From NCBI RefSeq assembly GCF_016649425.1, contig NZ_JADRCR010000009.1, positions 62,001-126,000 of the forward strand: 64,000 nt of DNA. Direction: 5' to 3'. Shown here in pieces: positions 30,469-37,776 of this stretch. A program made the translations under genes and the position numbers. Source of the DNA: Limnobaculum allomyrinae. GTDB lineage: Bacteria > Pseudomonadota > Gammaproteobacteria > Enterobacterales > Enterobacteriaceae. Position 1 is the stretch's first letter. Each line of letters starts with the position of its first letter. The notes beneath the pieces were generated by a model. That model was not told the DNA's origin. It saw only the letters and a list, made by a program, of their open reading frames with translations, and made no database searches.

Positions 30469-31344
30469 ATGTCAGCAATAGATACTTACTCTTCGTCATC
30501 GGTAATGGGTTATGCGCGTCCCTGGTATATACAGGGATGGATGCGCACTTTGCCTTTGCCGTTACTGGAGTTTTGGAGCTTTGGCGTCAAAGAGGCGGTA
30601 AGCTGTATTTTCGCCGTTTCATTTTTTATCACGCTGGCACTATCTAAATTTCTTCCACTGGGTGGATTACCACGCTATGACTTTGTGTTGATTGTTGCGC
30701 TGGTGGTTCAGTTTGCGCTGGTATACAGCGGGCTGGAAACTAAAAAAGAGCTGATTGCCATCTCACTGTTTCACCTGTTGGGGCTGGTGTTGGAGATCTT
30801 TAAAACGGCTCCGGGAATTGGTTCATGGAGCTACCCTGAATTTGCCTACAGCAAGGTATTTGGTGTACCGCTGTACAGTGGGTTTATGTATGCAGCGGTA
30901 GGTAGCTATATGTTACAGGCATGGCGTCACTTGTCAGTACGCCTGACAGGGTATCCATCTCATCTTGCAGTAATAATTCTGGCGGCAGCTATCTATCTTA
31001 ACTTCTTTACTCACCATTTTATTGGTGACTATCGCTGGCCGCTCACCTTAATTTTGATTGCGGTATTTTGGTATACCAAAGTACATTTTAAACCGATGGC
31101 GCGTGAGTTCTGGATACCACTACCGTTAGCGTTCTTGTTGATAGGATTCTTTATTTGGATTGCAGAGAATATTGTTACTCTGTTTGGCGGCTGGCAATAT
31201 CCTAATCAGGTAACCTCATGGCAGATAGTACATTTAGGCAAAATTAGCTCATGGGGATTACTGGTTGTGATTACCTTTGTTATCGTAGCAGAGTTAAAAT
31301 TTCTCAATAAATGTAAAGAAAGCGAAAATAAGCTGACTAATTAA
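30469..31344 (+). CDS. DUF817 family membrane protein
   Basis: A 291-residue polytopic membrane protein with about eight hydrophobic segments. It matches the DUF817 family pattern: AVSCIFAVSFF, an acidic FKTAPGIGSWSYPE stretch, FGVPLYSGFMYAAVGSYM, and a WIAENIVTLFGGW near the end. The family has no assigned biochemical function. It stands as a separate unit between the DUF1993 gene and the barnase/barstar pair. Confidence 0.85.
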   Translation: MSAIDTYSSSSVMGYARPWYIQGWMRTLPLPLLEFWSFGVKEAVSCIFAVSFFITLALSKFLPLGGLPRYDFVLIVALVVQFALVYSGLETKKELIAISLFHLLGLVLEIFKTAPGIGSWSYPEFAYSKVFGVPLYSGFMYAAVGSYMLQAWRHLSVRLTGYPSHLAVIILAAAIYLNFFTHHFIGDYRWPLTLILIAVFWYTKVHFKPMAREFWIPLPLAFLLIGFFIWIAENIVTLFGGWQYPNQVTSWQIVHLGKISSWGLLVVITFVIVAELKFLNKCKESENKLTN

Positions 31345-31497
31345 TCGAGATCGAATATTTTTATTCAATGTATTCTTTGGATACACACTGTGACATCTTA
31401 TTCGTTGAGAGTGTGAAATAATACATATTGGTAAAAAGGCTGATATAAGCTAAATATTAATATAGGGTGAGTTATCGTAATTCGTAACTGAGAGAGC

Positions 31498-32016
31498 ATG
31501 AAGAGAAATACCATAGGGATACTGATATTTTGTGCATTACTGATTATTGTTGGCGTTGCTTTCAATAAAATAAATAGTACAAAGCACTCTTCAATCGAGC
31601 CTCGCTCAGCAGAGAACTCATCACAAACTGTTGATGGTAATAAAGGTAAGCCATCCCCTGCGGATATATCAACCCAGGGAATTGATAAGCTTACCCGGCA
31701 AGATGTGGTGGCGGCATATGTTCGTCAGAATAAGCGTTTGCCGGATTATTACATCACTAAGAGTAAGGCCCGTTCGCAAGGCTGGGATGCTCGCGATGGT
31801 AATCTTTGTTCTGTTCTACCGGGTAAGGCTATCGGTGGCGATCGCTTCTCTAATCGGGAAGGGGGGCTGCCTGAAGCATCCGGAAGAGTCTGGTATGAGG
31901 CGGATATTAATTATCGCTGCGGACATCGGGGAGCAGACAGATTACTGTATTCAAATGATGGTCTGATATATGTTTCACGCGACCATTATAAACGATTCAT
32001 GGAGGTAAAAAGCTAA
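31498..32016 (+). CDS. barnase-type secreted ribonuclease
   Basis: Guanyl-preferring ribonuclease of the barnase (N1/T1) family, probably exported. The 172-residue protein has an N-terminal hydrophobic signal or anchor (about 6-22), a polar linker, then a domain collinear with barnase from about residue 65. Catalytic residues are all present: Lys27 (ITKSKA), Glu73 (YEADINY), Arg83 and Arg87 (GHRGADRLLY) and His102 (RDHYKRF), in barnase numbering. Two cysteines, in GNLCSV and NYRCGH, fall at barnase positions 43 and 80 and could form a disulfide in the periplasm. The stop codon overlaps the ATG of the inhibitor gene (TAATG). Confidence 0.9.
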   Translation: MKRNTIGILIFCALLIIVGVAFNKINSTKHSSIEPRSAENSSQTVDGNKGKPSPADISTQGIDKLTRQDVVAAYVRQNKRLPDYYITKSKARSQGWDARDGNLCSVLPGKAIGGDRFSNREGGLPEASGRVWYEADINYRCGHRGADRLLYSNDGLIYVSRDHYKRFMEVKS

Positions 32017-32291
32017 TGAGAAGCGTCGTTTTTGATTTTGCTGATATTCGTTCAATGCCGGACTTTTATTTACAGTTCGCCGATATATTCCTGTTACCAG
32101 ACTGGTTTGGTAATAATTTAGATGCATTATGGGACGCATTAACCGCAGGTATTCGATTACCGGTTCAAATTGTGTTTACCCATTTTGACCGTCAGTCGAT
32201 GGATTTTGTCCCATTGTATAATCTGTTTGAAGAAGCAGAGCAGGAGCTTGAGGGTTTATTAAGTTTCAATAGTCTGGGAGATAAAGCCTGA
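32016..32291 (+). CDS. barstar-family ribonuclease inhibitor
   Basis: Cytoplasmic inhibitor that protects the producer from the adjacent barnase-type RNase by occluding its active site. The 91-residue protein keeps the barstar core motif, here PDWFGNNLDALWDALT, whose aspartate corresponds to barstar Asp39 that sits in the barnase phosphate site. Its ATG overlaps the RNase stop codon, so the pair is translationally coupled as toxin plus immunity. It converges on the regulator gene, two bases apart. Confidence 0.92.
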   Translation: MRSVVFDFADIRSMPDFYLQFADIFLLPDWFGNNLDALWDALTAGIRLPVQIVFTHFDRQSMDFVPLYNLFEEAEQELEGLLSFNSLGDKA

Positions 32292-32292
32292 T

Positions 32293-33771
32293 TCAGTTTC
32301 TGTTTTGGGTTTCCTGACTAAATATATCCTTAGTAATACCCAGCTTTTTCATTTTGCTATACAACGTATTACTGTTGATTTTAAGTATTTCTGCTGCACC
32401 GCCTTCACCGGATATTTTCCCGTTGGTTTGTTTCAGCGTTTCAATAATATGCCTTTTGACGATTTCGTTAAGAGGGAGAATAGGCTGTCTGATATCCGGA
32501 TAATTTTTGTCATATTCTCCCGGTTTAATATCTAAAACATTGGCTCCGGAAGAGATAATGGCCTTTTCCAGACGGGCAATTAACTCTGAAATATTTCCCG
32601 GCCAGTCATAGTTTAATAATGATTGTTGAAAGCGGGTAGAGAGCAACGGTAACTTGTGCTGACGGCTTTTTCCCAGTTTTAATAAATAGTGTGTTACTAA
32701 TTCCGGAATATCTTCGCGGCGTTGTCTTAAAGGAAGCAGAGTAACGCTCAGGCAGAACAAATTATAATAGCGAATACACCTTAATAAATTACCGGGATCG
32801 GTATGTACCGGTTTAAGTTGGGTTTGAGTAATCAAAATTCGGGTGCTATTACCTTTCTCTTTATAAATCTGGATGTTTTTAATTAGCTGGCTGCATATTG
32901 CCTCTGGCAAACATTCGATATTTTCTATCAGTAACGTTCCACCATCCGCATATTCAAACAGGGTGTTATCTGTCAGCATGGATTCGGTTAACGTTATTAC
33001 TCTTGTGCCTTGATCTGGCGTGGAAATAAATAGCGTCAGAGTTTCGGCATACAGTGCTGCTAATTGAGACTGTACACCGGCGGATTGTTGGTGGAGGTGA
33101 TGCGCTAACATGGACTTACCGGTACCTTTTTCACCATAAATCATAATAGCCTGTTGGCTTTTGGCGATAGAGGGAAGCCGACTAAACAGTGCGGCCATAG
33201 GGCTGTTTTGCGTGGAAATAAACCCTTCAGGCAGCTTTCCCCTACTGCCGGATGAGGGCAGATGAGAATATTGTGTGTGAGGTTTTTGCTCACTAATCAA
33301 TTTCAACTGTGATAGCGCGCGTGACGCTAATAAAGAAAACGATCCGCGAAGTGACTCCACCAAATCGGCATGTTCAGGTTGAAAAGCATTACTCTTATAG
33401 CTAAAAAAGACCACGGCACCTAACCGAATATCATCCACCTTCAGGCGCATCACAATAGCGGATTTCACTTTACGAAAGTGATGTTTAATCACGTAATCAG
33501 TCAGCGGATCGTCAGCCAGCCGGTTAAGAATGGTGGTGGTGAAGTTATCGCTAACAATAAATCGTGACAGGACATGAATCGGAATAGATAGCACATTCAG
33601 CTTTACCCGACTGCGGTTGCGGGTAGCCAGAGCCAAAAACTGAATACTTTGGATATCGTCACGGTAGTAGTTAAGAAAAATGCCATCAATAGGGAATGTC
33701 TCCGGCGCAGCCTGAATACAGGCGGAGATTGCTTTCTCTAACTGAAGAGTACTGCACAGGGCTTCATGCAT
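32293..33771 (-). CDS. degenerate NtrC-type regulator with a GAF-like domain and Fis-type HTH
   Basis: Probable transcription regulator (492 residues). An N-terminal GAF-like sensor region (about 10-165) is followed by an AAA+ domain with Walker A GEKGTGKS (about 213-220), and a C-terminal Fis-type helix-turn-helix (GGAAEILKINSNTLYSKMKKLG). The sigma54-contact motif GAFTGA is absent; the region between Walker A and B is shortened and unlike the family. Walker B reads TLLIENIE, not the usual TLFLDEIG. It therefore probably cannot act as a classical sigma54 activator and may work like TyrR on sigma70 promoters, or be decaying. It lies 270 bp beyond the respiratory operon on the same strand, so control of that operon is an inference from position. 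Confidence 0.75.
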   Translation of the reverse strand: MHEALCSTLQLEKAISACIQAAPETFPIDGIFLNYYRDDIQSIQFLALATRNRSRVKLNVLSIPIHVLSRFIVSDNFTTTILNRLADDPLTDYVIKHHFRKVKSAIVMRLKVDDIRLGAVVFFSYKSNAFQPEHADLVESLRGSFSLLASRALSQLKLISEQKPHTQYSHLPSSGSRGKLPEGFISTQNSPMAALFSRLPSIAKSQQAIMIYGEKGTGKSMLAHHLHQQSAGVQSQLAALYAETLTLFISTPDQGTRVITLTESMLTDNTLFEYADGGTLLIENIECLPEAICSQLIKNIQIYKEKGNSTRILITQTQLKPVHTDPGNLLRCIRYYNLFCLSVTLLPLRQRREDIPELVTHYLLKLGKSRQHKLPLLSTRFQQSLLNYDWPGNISELIARLEKAIISSGANVLDIKPGEYDKNYPDIRQPILPLNEIVKRHIIETLKQTNGKISGEGGAAEILKINSNTLYSKMKKLGITKDIFSQETQNRN

Positions 33772-33997
33772 GGTGGTCGTTCCTTAATAAACTATCGCGA
33801 TAATTTCGACTGAAATTTAGTCGCCTGTAGCTAATGTAGGCTCATATAACCCATGCTTCTCTGATTTAACTCAAAGAGAAGAGTAAATGTTTCTAAATGT
33901 TTCGATTGAATGTAAATGACAGGTAACTCAATTATTACAATGAGTTAAATAAGGCTGGTTTTGGATTTATTGTTGAGAAATTGAATCAGAAATGAAG

Positions 33998-34018
33998 CCC
34001 CCCGGCGTAACCCGGGGG
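33998..34018 (-). terminator. hairpin terminating the respiratory operon
   Basis: A 7-bp all-GC stem (CCCCCGG with CCGGGGG) with a 6-nt loop lies 22 bp after the cytochrome gene stop on the minus strand. It is followed by a mixed GCTTCATTT tract, so termination may be incomplete. Confidence 0.6.
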
Positions 34019-34040
34019 ACTGATATCACCGTTTTTACAG

Positions 34041-35675
34041 TTAATCCCCACCACTTTTATGGCGGTGATAACCATCAATCATACCTTTCAGAAGCGTGGT
34101 CAGACTATCTCCTGTGGTACACAGATAGAGGTGAACCAACAGGAACAATAATGACATCGCAGCCAGCAGATAGTGGCTATAGGCCACCAACTGTTTACCC
34201 GGCAGGCCAAATATTACTTCAGGGGTGTATTCCGGATACAGCATCAACAGGCCAGTGATGATAAGCAGTGGCACTATCAGGTACATTACGCCGACATAAC
34301 CTAATTGTTGCAAAGGATTAAATTTGCTCTGTGCTGAAGGGTGCTCCGGATGGGCTTCTCCACGGAAGATGCCAAACAGATAATAGCGAGTTTGACGCAG
34401 TAGACGCCCCAACAAACCATTAAGTTTTACTACATAGTGATGACCATTACCCAGCAGGTTTACCGCAATAAATAGCACCCACACGGCACACAACGTGAGT
34501 CCGGTGATATTGTGCAGATCGGCCCAGGTTGCCAGCTCACCCTGACTAAAGTGCATCGCAATGCCCGATGCCAATAGCAGAATAAAACAGAGCGCATTTA
34601 GCCAGTGCCATACCCGAACCGGTAAGGTATACAGATAGGTTTTATGCCATTGACCGCCTGGCTGTGTTTTGCTGATGACCAGACGCAATAAACCGTGTAA
34701 CGCGAGAATAAGTAGCAGGGCAGCGGCCAGCCACATAATGGCGCGATCCAGTCGTACATCACCGTTAGCACCAATCAGATAGCTGTTGTTAAACAGTGAC
34801 CCATTAACCCACTGAATCTCTTGTTGGGCCGGAATCCCACCCAGTGAGTTCAGCTTATCCTGTAGCGATTTATCATCAAATAGCCCCTGATTCAGTCGGC
34901 TACCTGCGATGTTTTGCTCCGTTGGTGCAAAATGGCGGCGTTGAACCAGAATAGACTCGTCGCTGTGGCACTGATTACAGCTGACGCTCTCTTTTGCCGG
35001 CACGATATTGTGTAATGTCAGATCGTTGCTGCCAGCATGACAGTCAATGCAGCGTAATGAACCCAAATGCAAAGCGGCATTAGGAATAGAGGCGTGAGTC
35101 AAATCCTGCTCTGTTACTTTTTTGCCGCCAGAAAGCGCCTGATATTCTACTGCTCTGGTGTGACAGTCAGTACACAAGGCATTAGAAGAGGCAACCTGTT
35201 GCACGGTAGGTTTGGTTATCACGCTGCTTTGCATGGTATGTGCATCATGACAGGATTCACAACTGAACTTATTCTTCCCATCCTTCTCAATCTTGCTGAT
35301 ATGAACACTGTTTTTCCATGCATCGGTGATTTTATGCTGTACCAACCCATGACAACTTTCACAACTGTTGGTAGCAACAGTTGTTTGCGTATGAGGAAGC
35401 GCATCAAATCCGGCATTGCCTTGCTCGCTCTGGTGGCAGGCAACACAGGGAACCGTGGCGTGAACGCTCTCCTGATAGGCTTCTTCTGCAATGAACAGTT
35501 TTGCCCCTGCATTATCAGAAGTGACCGCGTGAATATCACTGTCACTGTGGCAGCTCAGACACTGACTATTATTGACTTCAGTTGCCAGAGCGCCGTGGCT
35601 AAGAGTGAGTAACCCCAACAGGCTCAGTGAACGGATCAGGTGCCCCAGCCATTTCCCCATTGATATTGTTTTCAT
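34041..35675 (-). CDS. heptaheme cytochrome c fused to a cytochrome b561-type membrane domain (putative quinol dehydrogenase)
   Basis: The 544-residue protein has a signal peptide, a periplasmic part with seven CxxCH heme-attachment motifs (CLSCH, CVACH, CESCH twice, CTDCH, CIDCH, CNQCH) within about residues 39-240, then a C-terminal membrane domain of about five helices. That domain has heme-b-type histidines (VWHWLN, DLHNITG, YSHYLL, VHLYL), like the gamma subunits of formate dehydrogenase or thiosulfate reductase. It probably takes electrons from menaquinol and passes them through its hemes to the tetraheme cytochrome encoded just upstream. It is last in the operon, ten bases after that gene. 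The role is inferred from architecture and neighbours. Confidence 0.8.
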   Translation of the reverse strand: MKTISMGKWLGHLIRSLSLLGLLTLSHGALATEVNNSQCLSCHSDSDIHAVTSDNAGAKLFIAEEAYQESVHATVPCVACHQSEQGNAGFDALPHTQTTVATNSCESCHGLVQHKITDAWKNSVHISKIEKDGKNKFSCESCHDAHTMQSSVITKPTVQQVASSNALCTDCHTRAVEYQALSGGKKVTEQDLTHASIPNAALHLGSLRCIDCHAGSNDLTLHNIVPAKESVSCNQCHSDESILVQRRHFAPTEQNIAGSRLNQGLFDDKSLQDKLNSLGGIPAQQEIQWVNGSLFNNSYLIGANGDVRLDRAIMWLAAALLLILALHGLLRLVISKTQPGGQWHKTYLYTLPVRVWHWLNALCFILLLASGIAMHFSQGELATWADLHNITGLTLCAVWVLFIAVNLLGNGHHYVVKLNGLLGRLLRQTRYYLFGIFRGEAHPEHPSAQSKFNPLQQLGYVGVMYLIVPLLIITGLLMLYPEYTPEVIFGLPGKQLVAYSHYLLAAMSLLFLLVHLYLCTTGDSLTTLLKGMIDGYHRHKSGGD

Positions 35676-35685
35676 AACATCCTCA

Positions 35686-36117
35686 TCAGGGTTTCATATT
35701 CGGGTATTTGAATAAATGGCAGCTGTTGCAATAGACCTGTGATGGTTTGTGTTCGCTATGGCAGGTGCTACAGGGAACATCTTTACCGTAGTGAATCGAG
35801 TTATGCGGATTAGGTTCCGGATGACCCTCTTTTGACTTCGGTTCCGTCATAGCGGCAATTTGGTCGAGACTGCCGTGGCAGGTCAGGCAATTACTGTCGT
35901 TAGCGGGTGTGGTTGGCGTTTTGGCGCCGTGGCAAAGCTGGCAACTGGTATCGCGGCCTGTTGCTGCCAGCGGCTGGTGGTAAGGTTTAATGGTAATGTC
36001 ACTTAACTTTTGCTGAAATGCTTTTGCGTCGTCAGCCGTTGGTTTATCGTTTTGCGCCCAGACAGAAAGGCTAAACAGCGCAACCAAGATGACGGCGATA
36101 CGTTGATAGATAGACAT
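35686..36117 (-). CDS. periplasmic tetraheme cytochrome c
   Basis: The 143-residue precursor has a Sec signal peptide (ending SVWAQ) and four CxxCH motifs (CQLCH, CLTCH, CSTCH, CNSCH) with extra histidines for bis-His ligation (PHNSIHYG, EHKPSQ). Size and motif spacing resemble the N-terminal heme domain of Shewanella flavocytochrome c3 fumarate reductase, here a separate polypeptide. It lies 17 bp after the flavoprotein gene, so it most likely delivers electrons to it from the membrane cytochrome. Confidence 0.85.
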   Translation of the reverse strand: MSIYQRIAVILVALFSLSVWAQNDKPTADDAKAFQQKLSDITIKPYHQPLAATGRDTSCQLCHGAKTPTTPANDSNCLTCHGSLDQIAAMTEPKSKEGHPEPNPHNSIHYGKDVPCSTCHSEHKPSQVYCNSCHLFKYPNMKP

Positions 36118-36134
36118 AAGTTTCTCCCGTCTCC

Positions 36135-37757
36135 TCAGGCGTTATCTGAATCTGAAGTGCTAAACAGTGGGTTGGCGGTTTGAGTGGCGACATGAGCTCC
36201 GGCAATACGACCCAGCACTAATCCATCAGCAACAGCGCAACTGCCTAACCGGCTGGCCCCATGTGGGCCACCGGTGACTTCACCTGCGGCATAGAGCCCT
36301 TGAATAGGGTTACCCGTGAGTGAATTTAACACCTGAGCATTTGGGTTAATCTGCACACCACCCATGGTGTAATGCACTTTGGGCCAGACGCGAACCGCAA
36401 AATAGGGGCCTTCTGCCAGTGAAATTGCCCGACTAACATCTTTTCCTAAGCGATCGCCACTGCCGTTGGCAACGGCAGTGTTGTACTCATCCACCTCTTT
36501 TTGCAGATTTTCATAAGGGAGAGCGAAGTGGTCTGCCAGCTGTTTCAGAGTGTCAAATTGCCAGGCGACCTGATATTTCAATGCGGCAGGTAAGCTTTGG
36601 GCATTTTTTGCCCCTTCCTTATTGGTGAAGCAGATGGGATAGACGGGTTTTCCCTGTTCATCGCGCTGAGCAAGGATGGCATCTTCACGGGCTTTACGGT
36701 CAGCCAGCTCGTTGGTAAAACGTTTACCGGTACGTGCATCCACCATAATCCCCATGGGATAGCCGGCAATGGTATTGAATTGAGAGACGTTACCGAAACC
36801 TTTCTCATCCGGAGACGACCAGGGCCCCAGTTGAATCAGATCGAGCTGTACCGGTGTTGCTCCAATCTTTAGCATTGCCAGAATGCCTTCTGCGGTAGCG
36901 CCCTGATGGTTAGTGGTATCTAAATCGCTAACCAGTTGAGGATCCTGAATCATGCGAAAACGCAGGTCATTACTGAAGCCGCCGCTACACATAATGACCC
37001 CATAGCGAGCGCCATAGTTTTTTTGTAATCCGGAGTTTTCATCGGGAAAGTAGTAATTCTCTTTGACTTCAATGCCCACTACGGTTTGCTGATTATCCTG
37101 AATAAAGGATTCAAACTTACAGCGAGACTTAAAGATAACCCCCAGCTTTTGTGCTGATTGACGCATCGGCATGATAATTCCGGCACCAGAACTTTCAACG
37201 GTTTGCAGGGTACGGGGAACAGAATGCCCCCCGAAATGTTGAACAAAAGGTTTATACCGGACACCGTGTTTAAGCGTGAATTCATAGGCTTCCTGAGTGC
37301 CATTAACCAGGACATGCAGAATGTCCCGATGATTCAACCCACGACCCGCTTTTAGCATGTCCTGATACATCAGCTCCGGAGAGTCCTGAATACCGGCCTC
37401 TTTTTGCTGTGGCGAACCGGCAACGGCGAAAGCGCCGCCGTTAATGGTCGAGTTACCGCCAAATACGGCCATTTTCTCTATAACTAAAACGCTCAGTCCG
37501 TGACTTTTTGCCTCCAGTGCGGCAGCAAGGCCGGCAAAGCCGCTGCCAACCACAATCACATCATAGATTTGATGAAAACGGGTTCTGCCACCGGTGACCG
37601 TCTCTGGCACATTGATGGTTACCGGTGCTGCCTGAGTCGGTGCCATAGCCAGAGACATAACACCTCCCGTTGCCAGCAGCGCTCCTTTTGTCAGGAAGCT
37701 GCGCCGGGTTGGGTTATTTATGCTGTCTGGCGGTAACGTTTTTTTGCTGTTACTCAT
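36135..37757 (-). CDS. Tat-exported flavoprotein reductase (fumarate/urocanate reductase-like)
   Basis: Probable periplasmic reductase of an alpha,beta-unsaturated carboxylic acid used as terminal electron acceptor. The 540-residue precursor has a Tat signal (TRRSFLTKG at 17-25), the FAD-binding VVGSGFAGLAAALEA (69-83), and C-terminal GLYAAGEVTGG. By alignment with flavocytochrome c3, the proton-donor arginine is Arg354 (NELADRK) and the carboxylate-binding His and Arg are His462 (VHYTMGG) and Arg503 (GASRLG). The region that holds the second-carboxylate ligand His365 of fumarate reductase reads IQLGPWSS and lacks the His, which argues against fumarate. ATG at 37757 has AAGGGA upstream; earlier in-frame starts lack a signal. 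Urocanate, cinnamate-like or acrylate-like substrates are all possible. Confidence 0.82.
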   Translation of the reverse strand: MSNSKKTLPPDSINNPTRRSFLTKGALLATGGVMSLAMAPTQAAPVTINVPETVTGGRTRFHQIYDVIVVGSGFAGLAAALEAKSHGLSVLVIEKMAVFGGNSTINGGAFAVAGSPQQKEAGIQDSPELMYQDMLKAGRGLNHRDILHVLVNGTQEAYEFTLKHGVRYKPFVQHFGGHSVPRTLQTVESSGAGIIMPMRQSAQKLGVIFKSRCKFESFIQDNQQTVVGIEVKENYYFPDENSGLQKNYGARYGVIMCSGGFSNDLRFRMIQDPQLVSDLDTTNHQGATAEGILAMLKIGATPVQLDLIQLGPWSSPDEKGFGNVSQFNTIAGYPMGIMVDARTGKRFTNELADRKAREDAILAQRDEQGKPVYPICFTNKEGAKNAQSLPAALKYQVAWQFDTLKQLADHFALPYENLQKEVDEYNTAVANGSGDRLGKDVSRAISLAEGPYFAVRVWPKVHYTMGGVQINPNAQVLNSLTGNPIQGLYAAGEVTGGPHGASRLGSCAVADGLVLGRIAGAHVATQTANPLFSTSDSDNA

Positions 37758-37776
37758 AATAATTCCCTTTCCACCT

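Noticed and set aside
34041-37757. A standard fumarate reductase system
   Set aside because: The second-carboxylate ligand region of the flavoprotein is not conserved, and the operon starts with a HAL-family protein.
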